Assembly (NCBI GenBank): GCA_025935995.1
Contig: JAICUF010000012.1
Span: 1 to 40,127, forward strand
DNA length: 40,127 nucleotides
Direction: 5' to 3'
From: Gemmatimonadales bacterium
Lineage (GTDB): Bacteria > Gemmatimonadota > Gemmatimonadetes > Gemmatimonadales > GWC2-71-9
Shown here piece after piece: positions 1-7,761 of the stretch; position 1 is the stretch's first letter; each line of letters begins with the position of its first letter. Both the position numbers and the translations under genes were made by a program. Below the pieces are notes generated by a model. That model had not been told where the DNA came from. It worked only from the letters and a program-made list of their open reading frames with translations, and ran no database searches.

Positions 1-124
1 GCGCCAAGCAGTTTCACCGTCGTTCCGTCCTCGGCTGGTTCCCCGCTCCCGGGGCGGCGTCGGGCCGACGCTATAGCCGCGAAAGGATAACCGCCGATGC
101 CCCATGGGGCAATCGCGCGGCGCC
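1..124. other. Left-edge intergenic stretch, possible leftward promoter
   Basis: No convincing complete gene lies here. On the minus strand a GTG at 17-15 begins an open frame that runs out of the window after five codons (reads MKLLG), preceded by a purine-rich AGGACGG stretch. A TATAGC hexamer at about 72-77 (read leftward) could be its -10 element. This might be the start of another leftward gene, but five codons cannot be assigned to anything. Confidence 0.2.
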
Positions 125-640
125 TCACCAGGGCCTCGGCGGACGGACGGCGGGAAAGGTCCTCGACCACTCCGGCGCCAGCGCCGCGCCGGCCGAGCCG
201 AGGAGCGCACCGGCCGAGCCGGCGATGGCGACGATGTAGGGCGCGAGCGCGCGGCCCAGGCCCGGATCATCGCAGTGGCTGCAGTCGGCGGTCAGGGCCA
301 GGATGGCCACCGCCGCGCCGATGGCGACGCCGTAGAGGGCACCGATGCCCGCGGTGCGCGAGGGATCGCGGTGCAGCCACACGCTGTCGAGCTCCGCGAG
401 CGCGACGGCGGTGTCGCCGGCTGCGGTGATCAGACGGGCGGAATCGGCCGAGAGATCGCGTACGCGACCGCGGATCTCGGAACCCGCGACGAAGTGAAGC
501 CGGACGTCCCGTCCCGGCAGGCGATGGAGTGCGGCTGCCGCGCTGGCGGGCCCGGGCGGCGCCAGATCGGGCGCCGGCACCGCCGTGCATCCGGCCGCGA
601 GACACGAGAGAAGGACGAGGCACGGGAAACGGCGAGGCAT
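125..640 (-). CDS. Small membrane-attached lipoprotein of unknown function
   Basis: 171 residues. The N-terminus is a lipoprotein signal with lipobox LAAGC, so the mature protein should start at Cys18. The middle (about residues 42-92) contains GSEIRGRVRDLS and a run of beta-strand-like sequence ending in WLHRD, reminiscent of a small barrel that handles an attribute or substrate, but no family is recognised. Two hydrophobic stretches follow (about 97-117 and 133-152), separated by a Cys/His/Asp-rich loop DCSHCDDPG. It lies 79 bp downstream of namZ on the same strand, so it is probably the last gene of that transcript. The link to cell-wall salvage is only positional. Confidence 0.6.
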   Translation of the reverse strand: MPRRFPCLVLLSCLAAGCTAVPAPDLAPPGPASAAAALHRLPGRDVRLHFVAGSEIRGRVRDLSADSARLITAAGDTAVALAELDSVWLHRDPSRTAGIGALYGVAIGAAVAILALTADCSHCDDPGLGRALAPYIVAIAGSAGALLGSAGAALAPEWSRTFPAVRPPRPW

Positions 641-719
641 CGGCGCTCCGGGTCGGCTGGTGCAGCCAATACCGCCGCGCGCCGTGGCCTGAGCGTGACC
701 TGCCGCCCGCCGCCGCTCT

Positions 720-1958
720 TCAGTAGATGAGATACGGCGCGCGACGCGCCTCGAACGCCCGGATACCCTCTGCCCACGGCTCGACGATCGCCGCCGCGGG
801 CCGCCCCGCTTCGAGGGCTGCGCGGAGCGTCGATCCCCCGGCCAGCCGGTCGAACTGCGGCGCGTTCCACCGCATCCGGTCGGGATGAAGATCGCGGATC
901 GCGGCCATCAGGTAGACGGCGGTGATGGTCGGATCGTACGCCGCCCGATCGGTCACCCGCAGGCGAATTCCGGCGACGAGGGTGTCGGCATACTTCCCGT
1001 CGCCCGGCCGAACCGGCGTGAAGGTGACGGCGGCAAAGGCGACGCCGGGAAGCCTGGCCGCGCGCATCCGCGCCAGAACCCGCGCCGTGTCGAGCCACGG
1101 CGCGCCGACCTGCGCGAAGGCCTCCGGCGTCCCCCGCCCGACCGAGAGGGTGGTTCCCTCGAACAGACAGGTGCCGGGATAATGGAAGAGGCTCTCCAGA
1201 CGCTGGAGGTTGGGACTCGGCGCGACGAACGGGAGGCCCGCGTCGTCGAGCGCCATGCCGCGCCGCCAGCCGGCCGCGGGGATCACGGCGAGCTTCGCGC
1301 CGATCCCGAGATCGGCGTTCGCGAGGCGCGCGAGCTCGCCCAGCGTCATCCCGTAGCGCATCGGCACGGCGAGCCGGCCGACGAAGGAGGTGAACGCCGT
1401 GTCGAGAATGTTCCCCTGCACCGCCCCGCCGATCGGGTCGGGCCGGTCGAGGATCACGACCGGCAGCGCGTGCCGCGCCGCCGCCTTCATCACCTCGACC
1501 GTCGTCGCGAGGTAGGTGTAGTAGCGGGCACCCACGTCCTGCAGGTCGACGATCATCACGTCGATACCGCGCAGCATGCCGTCGGTGGGCGCGGAAGTCC
1601 GGCCGTAAAGACTGTAGATTGGGAGGCCGGTGGCCGAATCCGTCGTGGACGCGACCTGCACGCCGGGGGCCGCCGCGCCGCGGAAGCCGTGTTCCGGACT
1701 GAAGAGCGCGACCAGATCGATCCCGGCGTCGCGCAGGAGCTCCACGTCGTGGCGACCGCGTGAGCCCACGCCGGCCTGATTGGTCACCAGGCCGACGCGG
1801 CGTCCCCGCACCACGGCCGCGCTGTCCGAGACGAGCACCTCGATGCCCGGCCGCACCCGCGGCGTGCGCATCGCCGCGGGCGACGCCGCGTCGGGAGCGG
1901 GCGCGCCGCAATTCGTGAGCAGACCGGCACCCCAGAGGAGAGCGAGCGTTCTGTGCAC
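720..1958 (-). CDS. namZ: NamZ-type exo-beta-N-acetylmuramidase (DUF1343), lipoprotein
   Basis: 412 residues. DUF1343 proteins include B. subtilis NamZ, which removes terminal MurNAc from the non-reducing end of peptidoglycan fragments. Family marks visible are GRRVGLVTNQAGV near the N-terminus, the signature SPEHGFRG, DLQDVGARYYTY, LDRPDPIGG and FVAPSPNLQ. The first about 20 residues form a short hydrophobic signal with an imperfect lipobox (LLTNC). The frame is open far upstream, but GTG at 1958 is the sensible start: it gives the signal peptide, and the complement of CCTC at 1967-1970 provides a GAGG Shine-Dalgarno eight bases before it. An ATG at 1871 would delete the signal. The start codon is the left half-site of a GTGCAC palindrome whose other strand starts the GH3 gene. 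Known partners in Bacillus are NagZ and AmiE, both encoded next door here. Confidence 0.88.
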   Translation of the reverse strand: MHRTLALLWGAGLLTNCGAPAPDAASPAAMRTPRVRPGIEVLVSDSAAVVRGRRVGLVTNQAGVGSRGRHDVELLRDAGIDLVALFSPEHGFRGAAAPGVQVASTTDSATGLPIYSLYGRTSAPTDGMLRGIDVMIVDLQDVGARYYTYLATTVEVMKAAARHALPVVILDRPDPIGGAVQGNILDTAFTSFVGRLAVPMRYGMTLGELARLANADLGIGAKLAVIPAAGWRRGMALDDAGLPFVAPSPNLQRLESLFHYPGTCLFEGTTLSVGRGTPEAFAQVGAPWLDTARVLARMRAARLPGVAFAAVTFTPVRPGDGKYADTLVAGIRLRVTDRAAYDPTITAVYLMAAIRDLHPDRMRWNAPQFDRLAGGSTLRAALEAGRPAAAIVEPWAEGIRAFEARRAPYLIY

Positions 1959-1970
1959 CTGAGACACCTC
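1934..1970. promoter_or_regulatory. Overlapping divergent translation starts on one palindrome
   Basis: The palindrome GTGCAC at 1953-1958 is read as GTG CAC on both strands, so NamZ and the GH3 enzyme both begin Met-His and their coding regions overlap by six bases. Each start has its own ribosome-binding site inside the other gene: AGAGGAGAG at 1934-1942 for the rightward gene, and GAGG (complement of 1967-1970) for the leftward gene. No untranslated spacer remains, so each promoter must lie in the other gene's signal-peptide coding region or further in. Confidence 0.65.
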
Positions 1971-3689
1971 ATGGCGTTGTCGTTGGCGGCCGCCGGCTGC
2001 GCCCCGGCCGCGGCGCCCGCAGGTCCCGCGCCCATCACCGCGAGCGTCGATCGGCTCCTCGATTCGCTGCCGCTGCGCGACCGGATCGCGCAGCTCGTCG
2101 TGCCGTGGATCGCCGGCGGCTACACCGCCTTCGATGAGGCCGCGTTCAGCCGGGCGGTCATGTGGGTGGACTCGCTGCACGTCGGCGGCGTGATCATCTC
2201 GATCGGCTCGCCGCTCGATGTCGCCGCCCGCCTGAACCACCTGCAGGAGCGATCGCCGCTCCCGCTGCTCATTGCGTCCGATCTGGAGAGCGGCACCACC
2301 TTCCGGCTCGTGGGCGGCACGCCGTTCCCCCCCAATATGGGCCTGGGCGCCTCGGGGAAGGAACTCGACGCCTACGAAGTCGGTCGCGTCACCGCACTGG
2401 AGGGCCGCGCCGTCGGCATTCACATGACGTTCGCGCCGGTCGCCGACGTCAACAACAATCCGGCCAATCCGATCATCAACACGCGATCGTTCGGCGAGGA
2501 CCCGCACGCGGTCGCGCGGCTCGTGACCGCCGCCATCCGGGGCATTCAGGAGCACGGGATGTACGCCACGGCGAAGCACTTTCCGGGGCACGGCGACACC
2601 GGCACCGACAGCCACATCGCGCTCCCCGTGATCGGCGCCGACTGGGCGCGGCTCGATACCGTGGAGCTGGTGCCGTTTCGCGCGGCGGTGGCGGCGGGCG
2701 TGACGGCGGTGATGTCGGCCCACATCGCACTTCCCGGCATCGACAGCGGGCGCACGCGGCCCGGCACCGTCGAGCCGGCCATCCTCACCGGGCTGCTGCG
2801 CGACTCGCTCGGCTTCACCGGCCTCGCGGTGACCGATGCGCTCAACATGGGCGCGCTGGTCAGCACGCTGGGGCCCTCGGAAGCGCCCGTCCTCGCCTTC
2901 CTCGCCGGCGCCGACATGCTGCTGCAGCCGGCCGATCCGGCGGTGACAATCGATGCGATGGAGCGCGCGGTCCGCTCGGGGCGGATCAGTGAAGCGCGGC
3001 TCAACCGGTCGGTGCGGCGCATCCTGCTGCTCAAGGAACGGCTCGGCCTCTTCACGCGGCGGGTCGTCTCGCTCGACAGTGTGCCCGCGGTGGTCGGACG
3101 CTCCGATTTCCTGGCGGAAGCTCGGGAGATCGCGGCGCGCTCCATCGTGCTGGCCGGCGACAGTGGCGGCGCGGTGGACAGCCTCCGCGCGGCACCCCGC
3201 GCGCTGACGCTGGTGGCCTACGGTGACGAGACGAGCCCGACCGCCGGCGCGGCCCTCGCGGGCGAGCTGCGCGCCCGCGGGCATCGCGTCACGCTGGTCC
3301 GCCTCGCACCGGCAAGCGGGCCCGCCAGCTACGATTCCGCGCGCACCGCGATCGCGGCGAACCCGCTCGCGGTCTTCGCCGTGGCGATCCGGGCGAGCGC
3401 CGCGCGCGGCACCATCGGCATGCCCGCCGCGCTGGCGACGCTCATCGACTCGACCGCGCTCGCGCGCCCGGCGGTGCTGGTCTCGCTCGGGTCTCCCTAC
3501 ATCGTCGCGGAGACGCCGCATGTCGGGTCCTATCTCGTCGCGTGGGCGGCGAATGCGATCAGCGAGCAGGCCGCCGCGCGGGCGCTGAGCGGCGCCGCCA
3601 TCACCGGCCGCCTGCCCGTTCGCGTGCCACCCGCGCTCCCGCTCGGGGCCGGCCTCGATCGGCCCGAACTCCGGAGGCCCGCACCATGA
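1953..3689 (+). CDS. nagZ: Two-domain GH3 beta-N-acetylglucosaminidase (NagZ-type), lipoprotein
   Basis: 578 residues. GH3 NagZ enzymes release GlcNAc from muropeptides. The signal peptide carries a clear lipobox (LAAAGC), so the enzyme is probably anchored outside the cytoplasm, unlike the soluble E. coli NagZ. The NagZ-specific loop KHFPGHGDTGTDSH begins at about Lys208 and includes the Asp-His general acid/base pair; the nucleophile is Asp295 in TDALNMGAL. E. coli NagZ has about 340 residues; the extra C-terminal 230 residues match the second alpha/beta domain of the Bacillus-type enzyme. The GTG at 1953 gives an n-region with Arg4; ATG at 1971 is the alternative start and loses it. The stop overlaps the next gene's start (ATGA, 3686-3689). 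Confidence 0.88.
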   Translation: MHLRHLMALSLAAAGCAPAAAPAGPAPITASVDRLLDSLPLRDRIAQLVVPWIAGGYTAFDEAAFSRAVMWVDSLHVGGVIISIGSPLDVAARLNHLQERSPLPLLIASDLESGTTFRLVGGTPFPPNMGLGASGKELDAYEVGRVTALEGRAVGIHMTFAPVADVNNNPANPIINTRSFGEDPHAVARLVTAAIRGIQEHGMYATAKHFPGHGDTGTDSHIALPVIGADWARLDTVELVPFRAAVAAGVTAVMSAHIALPGIDSGRTRPGTVEPAILTGLLRDSLGFTGLAVTDALNMGALVSTLGPSEAPVLAFLAGADMLLQPADPAVTIDAMERAVRSGRISEARLNRSVRRILLLKERLGLFTRRVVSLDSVPAVVGRSDFLAEAREIAARSIVLAGDSGGAVDSLRAAPRALTLVAYGDETSPTAGAALAGELRARGHRVTLVRLAPASGPASYDSARTAIAANPLAVFAVAIRASAARGTIGMPAALATLIDSTALARPAVLVSLGSPYIVAETPHVGSYLVAWAANAISEQAAARALSGAAITGRLPVRVPPALPLGAGLDRPELRRPAP

Positions 3690-4861
3690 CGCGCACCGCA
3701 ATCGCCGCCTGCCTCCTCCTCGCGGGATGCGCGGGCAAGGCGCCGCCCGGCTTCGCGCCACGCCGGGGCGCTCCCGTCCCCTCGCTCGCCGAGGCCGACT
3801 GGAGCCACGTCCGCGCATTCCTCGACTCGGCGCTGGCCGACAGCGCCGCGCCCGGCGCGGTGCTCGGCGTTTCGTTCAGGGGCCAGCACCGCTACTACGG
3901 CGCGGGCCGGCTCGGCATCGCAAACGACGCGGTGCCCGACTCCGAGACGGTCTACGACCTGGCATCGCTCAGCAAGGTCATCGGGCTCACGACCGCGATC
4001 ATGATGGCGGTGGACGAGCACCTGATCGACCTCGATGCGCCGATCCAGCGCTACGTCCCCGCCTTCCAGGGCCCGGGCAAGGATCGGGTGACGGTGCGCC
4101 TCCTCCTGACCCACTCGAGCGGCCTGCCCGCCTGGCGTCCGCTCTATCGCGAGGCCACGGACCGCGCCGGCGCGCTCGCTCTGGCCGACACCACGCCGCT
4201 CGACACGGTCCCCGGCGTCCGGATGGTCTACTCCGACCTCGGCGCGATCGTCCTCACCCAGGCGGTCGAGCACGTCTACGGCACCCGGATCGATTCGCTC
4301 CTCGACCGCCGCCTCTTCAGCCCACTCGGCATGGTGTCGACGCGGTACCTTCCGCCCGCCGCCTGGGCCCCCCGCATCGCACCCACCGAGAACGACCCAT
4401 GGCGCGGCCGGATCCTGCTGGGGGAGGTCCACGACGAGAATGCGGCGCGCCTCGACGGCGTCTCCGGCCACGCCGGCATCTTCAGCGACGCCCGGGACCT
4501 GCTCGCCTTTGCCGACTGGCTCCTGAGCGGCGTCCACGCCGAGGGCGCCCGGCCCCCGGCCGGCGCGCCGGAACCGCCGGCGGCCCTCGCGGCGTTCATC
4601 CGGCGTCAGGGCATCCCGCCGGGCTCGAGCCGCGCGCTCGGCTGGGACACCCCTTCGGGGATGAGCAGCGCGGGCACCCGGCTCGATTCCACCAGCTTCG
4701 GCCACACCGGGTTCACCGGGACCTCGATCTGGATGGACCCGACCCGCGGGCTCGCCATCGTGCTCCTGAGCAACCGGGTGCATCCCACCCGCGACAACCC
4801 CCGTTGGGGCCCCGTGCGGCGGGGCATCGCCGATCGCGTGGTCGAGTCGCTGTTTCGTTGA
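3686..4861 (+). CDS. Serine beta-lactamase-family hydrolase, AmiE-like muramyl amidase candidate
   Basis: 391 residues, class C beta-lactamase/PBP4*-type fold. Signal peptide with lipobox LLAGC. The SxxK catalytic pair is Ser94-Lys97 in ASLSKVIG; a Tyr motif YSD lies in VRMVYSDLG, and HTGFTG near the C-terminus fills the place of the KTG box. The start codon overlaps the GH3 stop (ATGA), implying translational coupling. In Bacillus, a member of this same superfamily (AmiE, formerly YbbE) sits between NagZ and the murQRP genes and removes the peptide from MurNAc. The conserved neighbourhood makes the same role here the best guess, although the superfamily also holds esterases and D-amino peptidases. 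Confidence 0.82.
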   Translation: MTRTAIAACLLLAGCAGKAPPGFAPRRGAPVPSLAEADWSHVRAFLDSALADSAAPGAVLGVSFRGQHRYYGAGRLGIANDAVPDSETVYDLASLSKVIGLTTAIMMAVDEHLIDLDAPIQRYVPAFQGPGKDRVTVRLLLTHSSGLPAWRPLYREATDRAGALALADTTPLDTVPGVRMVYSDLGAIVLTQAVEHVYGTRIDSLLDRRLFSPLGMVSTRYLPPAAWAPRIAPTENDPWRGRILLGEVHDENAARLDGVSGHAGIFSDARDLLAFADWLLSGVHAEGARPPAGAPEPPAALAAFIRRQGIPPGSSRALGWDTPSGMSSAGTRLDSTSFGHTGFTGTSIWMDPTRGLAIVLLSNRVHPTRDNPRWGPVRRGIADRVVESLFR

Positions 4862-4922
4862 CACCCCATGGCACGGCCGATAGCTTTCGGTCCGTTGCGA
4901 CCATTGAATCCAGGAGTGTGGC

Positions 4923-5294
4923 ATGAGCAGCACCGAGCAGCAGCAGGCACCCGCCGAGGGCTTCGCCATCGTCCTCACCGAGAAGGCCGCGGATGAGGTG
5001 CGGAAGTTCATCGCGGCGGAGAAGGTGTCGGCCGAAACGGCGGGCCTCCGCGTGAGCGTGCTGCCCGGCGGATGCTCCGGCTTCAAGTACAGCCTCAACA
5101 TCGAAGAGGCGCCGCTGCAGGACGACATGGTGATGCCGCTCAGCGGCATTCGTCTCTTCGTCGACGGGTTCAGCGCGCAGTATCTCTCCGGCGTGACCAT
5201 CGACTACGTGTCGTCGATGCAGGGCTCCGGCTTCACCTTCTCGAACCCCAACGCCACCGGGGGCTGCGGCTGCGGCAGCAGCTTCACCGCCTGA
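4923..5294 (+). CDS. erpA: IscA/ErpA-type iron-sulfur cluster carrier (HesB family)
   Basis: 123 residues. A-type carriers hold Fe-S clusters and pass them to target apoproteins. The three invariant cysteines are visible: one in GGCSGFKY in the middle and two in GGCGCGSSF at the C-terminus. Length is normal for the family once the nine-residue Gln-rich leader is counted. The start has a good AGGAG ribosome-binding site at 4912-4916, and an intrinsic terminator follows. It stands apart from both flanking salvage genes (61 bp before it, terminator after), so it is probably its own unit. A role supplying the Fe-S-rich ActB in this same window is possible but not shown. IscA and ErpA cannot be told apart safely by eye. 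Confidence 0.88.
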   Translation: MSSTEQQQAPAEGFAIVLTEKAADEVRKFIAAEKVSAETAGLRVSVLPGGCSGFKYSLNIEEAPLQDDMVMPLSGIRLFVDGFSAQYLSGVTIDYVSSMQGSGFTFSNPNATGGCGCGSSFTA

Positions 5295-5315
5295 ACCACC
5301 GCCCGTGATCCTTCA

Positions 5316-5350
5316 GGGGCCCACCGCCAGCCGGCGCGTGGGCCCCTTTC
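5316..5350 (+). terminator. Intrinsic terminator after the iron-sulfur carrier gene
   Basis: A perfect nine-base stem pairs GGGGCCCAC (5316-5324) with GTGGGCCCC (5338-5346). A 13-base loop contains a small inner GCC/GGC pairing, and a short T-rich tail (TTTCATT) follows. It lies 22 bases past the stop codon and just before the symporter gene. Confidence 0.75.
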
Positions 5351-5371
5351 ATTGACATCCCGGGGGACGTC

Positions 5372-6859
5372 CTGCACACCGTCGACCTGCTGATCGTCGT
5401 CGTCTACTTCGGGTTCACCCTGAGCCTCGGGCTCTGGGTGGCGCGGCGACAGCGGAACGCGACCGACTACTTCCTGGGCGCGCGCGACCTGCCCGCCTGG
5501 GCCATCCTCCTCTCGATCGTGGCGACGGAGACGAGCGCCGTCACCGTCATCTCGCTTCCCGGCGTCGGCGCCCGGGGCGATCTCACCTTCCTGCAGCTCT
5601 CGTTCGGCTATCTCCTCGGCCGCATCGGGGTGGCGGTCTGGCTGCTCCCCGGCTATTTCCGCGGCGACCAGGAGACGGCGTACGCACGGCTCGAATCGCG
5701 CTTCGGCGTCGGCACCCGCCGGCTCACGTCCACCGTCTTCCTCGTCACCCGCTTCCTGGGCGACGCGGTGCGCGTCTTCGCCAGCGCGATCCCGCTCGCG
5801 CTCGTGACCGGCTGGAGCATCCCGGTGTCGATCGCGGCCATGGGGATCGTGACGATGGTCTACACTCTCTTCGGCGGCTTCAAGGCCGTGGTGTGGACCG
5901 ACGTGCTGCAGCTCTCGGTCTACCTCGCGGGTGGCATTGCGGCGCTGTTCATCGCGTGGCACCTCGCGGGGGGTGCGCACGTCGCGCTGGCGGCCGCCGC
6001 CGCCGTCGGCAAGCTTCGGGTGCTCGATCCCACCGTCAGCTTCACGCGCACCTACACCCTCCTGGGCGGGGTGGTCGGCGGCGCGCTCCTCTCCGCGGCA
6101 TCGCACGGCACCGACCACCTCATCGTCCAGCGGCTCCTCGCCACCCGTTCGCTCCGCGATGCGCGGATCGCGCTCGTGGGCTCGGGGGTGATGGTCATTC
6201 TTCAGTTCACCCTCTTCCTGCTGGTGGGCTCCGCCATCTGGGCGGCCGGCCTCGCGCCCGTGACGACGCCCGGCGATCACCTCTTCCCGCTCTTCGTGGT
6301 GGATCACCTGCCGCCGGGCCTGGGCGGCCTCGTGGTCGCGGGCATCCTCGCCGCCGCGATGGGCACGCACAGCTCGGCGATCAACTCGCTCGCCTCCTCC
6401 GCGACGCACGACCTGTACGCCGGATACACCGGCCGCACCGATCCGCGCCACCTGCTGCGCGTCGGCCGGTGGTTCAGCGCCGTCTGGGCGCTGGCGCTCA
6501 TCGGCGGCGCGCTCATGTTCTTTGCCCTGAGCACCGGCGCCGACACGCCGGTCGTGGTCGTCGCCCTGTCGATCGCCTCGGTCACCTACGGCGCGCTGCT
6601 CGGGACCTATCTGCTCGCCGGGCGCTGGGCGCGGGCCCGTGGCCGCGATGTCATCGTGGCCGTCTGCTTCAGCATGGCGGTGATGCTGCTGGTGGTCTTC
6701 GCGGCGCGGCTCTCGACGCTGTCCGGCCTCCACGGCCTCGCGCCGCTCGGCCGGCTCGCCTGGCCGTGGTACGTGCCCATCGGTACCGCCCTCACCATTC
6801 TGGCGGGCGTGCTCATGAGCTTCATCCCGCACGACGCGGCCAGGGGACGAACCCAATGA
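5372..6859 (+). CDS. Sodium/solute symporter (SSS family), probable amino-sugar importer
   Basis: 495 residues from the CTG at 5372. SSS transporters use the sodium gradient to import sugars, amino acids and vitamins. The sequence shows about 13 hydrophobic segments; family marks include ATDYFLGARDLPAW early on, ATETSAVTVISLPG, and GTDHLIVQRLLATR (the SSS signature region). The first standard start is GTG at 5438, but it would remove transmembrane helix 1, which reads as LLIVVVYFGFTLSLGLWVA directly upstream in frame. The only likely initiator upstream is CTG at 5372, preceded by GGGGGAC. The stop overlaps the kinase start (ATGA). MurT of Tannerella, a MurNAc importer paired with a kinase, belongs to this type, so import of MurNAc or GlcNAc is inferred. 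Confidence 0.85.
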   Translation: MHTVDLLIVVVYFGFTLSLGLWVARRQRNATDYFLGARDLPAWAILLSIVATETSAVTVISLPGVGARGDLTFLQLSFGYLLGRIGVAVWLLPGYFRGDQETAYARLESRFGVGTRRLTSTVFLVTRFLGDAVRVFASAIPLALVTGWSIPVSIAAMGIVTMVYTLFGGFKAVVWTDVLQLSVYLAGGIAALFIAWHLAGGAHVALAAAAAVGKLRVLDPTVSFTRTYTLLGGVVGGALLSAASHGTDHLIVQRLLATRSLRDARIALVGSGVMVILQFTLFLLVGSAIWAAGLAPVTTPGDHLFPLFVVDHLPPGLGGLVVAGILAAAMGTHSSAINSLASSATHDLYAGYTGRTDPRHLLRVGRWFSAVWALALIGGALMFFALSTGADTPVVVVALSIASVTYGALLGTYLLAGRWARARGRDVIVAVCFSMAVMLLVVFAARLSTLSGLHGLAPLGRLAWPWYVPIGTALTILAGVLMSFIPHDAARGRTQ

Positions 6860-7758
6860 CTCGCATCCTCATCGGCGCCGACGTCGGCGGCACCAAGACG
6901 GCGGTCGCCGTATCGAACGGCGACGCGATCCTGGGCCGCGCCGACGGGCCCGGCGCCGCCGTCCGGCCGGGACGTGCCCTCGTCTCCGCCGGCATCGTGG
7001 CGGACGCCGTGCGGCGCGCGCTCGCGTCCGCCTCGCTCCTCCGGGGCGACGTGCTCGTGGTCGGAGCGGCCGGCGCGGGCCGGCAGCCCGAACAGGAAGA
7101 GCTGCAGCACGCCCTCCGCGGTGAGGGGCTGGCCGAGCGTGTCGTCGTGACGACCGATATCGAAGTGGCACTCGCGGGCGCCTTCGACGACGGCACCGGC
7201 ATCGTGATCAGCGCGGGGACGGGCAGCGTGGCGGTCGGACGGGACGGCGAGGGCCGTCTCCACCGCGCGGGCGGCTACGGCTGGCAGATGGGCGACGAGG
7301 GCAGCGGCTACGCGATCGGGCGGGCGGCCCTCGGCGCGGTGAGCCGCGCGGTCGATGGGCGAAGCCCCGAAACGCGGCTTCGTTCGCGGGTGCTCGACGT
7401 GACGCGAAGCGCGGACTTCGATGCGCTGGTGCGCTGGGCGGCCACCGCGGGCCCCGCCGAAGTCGCGTCGCTGGCGCCGGCGGCGCTCGAGGTCGCGGCC
7501 GGCGGCGACATTGTGGCGCAGGGGATCGCCGACTACGCCGCCCGCGAGCTCACCCAGCTCGCGCTCCACATCCTGCCCCGCCTCGGCGGAGATGGCGCGG
7601 TGCCGGTCGCGCTGAGCGGAGGGCTGCTCGCGAACGACGCCCTCCGCCGTGCCGTGCTGGCCCGTCTCGCCGACGAACCCCGGTTCGCGGTACAGGACGC
7701 GCCGGTCGACGCACTCACCGGCGCGCTCCGGCTCGCCGCGCGCGCGCTGCCGCGCTGA
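6856..7758 (+). CDS. BadF/BcrA-type ATPase: GlcNAc or MurNAc kinase
   Basis: 300 residues. ASKHA-fold kinase of the BadF/BadG/BcrA/BcrD group, which includes N-acetylglucosamine kinases and the MurNAc kinase MurK. The phosphate-1 loop GADVGGTKTAVAV is at the N-terminus, phosphate-2 is in SAGTGSVAVGRDG, and GYGWQMGDEGSGYAIG is the family's substrate-region signature. Alanine-rich ATP-contact sequence lies near VPVALSGGLL. It overlaps the symporter stop by four bases, so import and phosphorylation are coupled. MurNAc-6-P would then need a MurQ etherase, which is not in this window. The gene converges with the permease gene with only three bases between stops and no hairpin. Confidence 0.85.
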   Translation: MTRILIGADVGGTKTAVAVSNGDAILGRADGPGAAVRPGRALVSAGIVADAVRRALASASLLRGDVLVVGAAGAGRQPEQEELQHALRGEGLAERVVVTTDIEVALAGAFDDGTGIVISAGTGSVAVGRDGEGRLHRAGGYGWQMGDEGSGYAIGRAALGAVSRAVDGRSPETRLRSRVLDVTRSADFDALVRWAATAGPAEVASLAPAALEVAAGGDIVAQGIADYAARELTQLALHILPRLGGDGAVPVALSGGLLANDALRRAVLARLADEPRFAVQDAPVDALTGALRLAARALPR

Positions 7759-7761
7759 GGA

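Noticed and set aside
1959-3818. Upstream extension of the namZ frame through the whole GH3 gene
   Set aside because: The extension is Arg/Asp/His-rich antisense of a clear GH3 enzyme; the NamZ family starts with a signal peptide at 1958.
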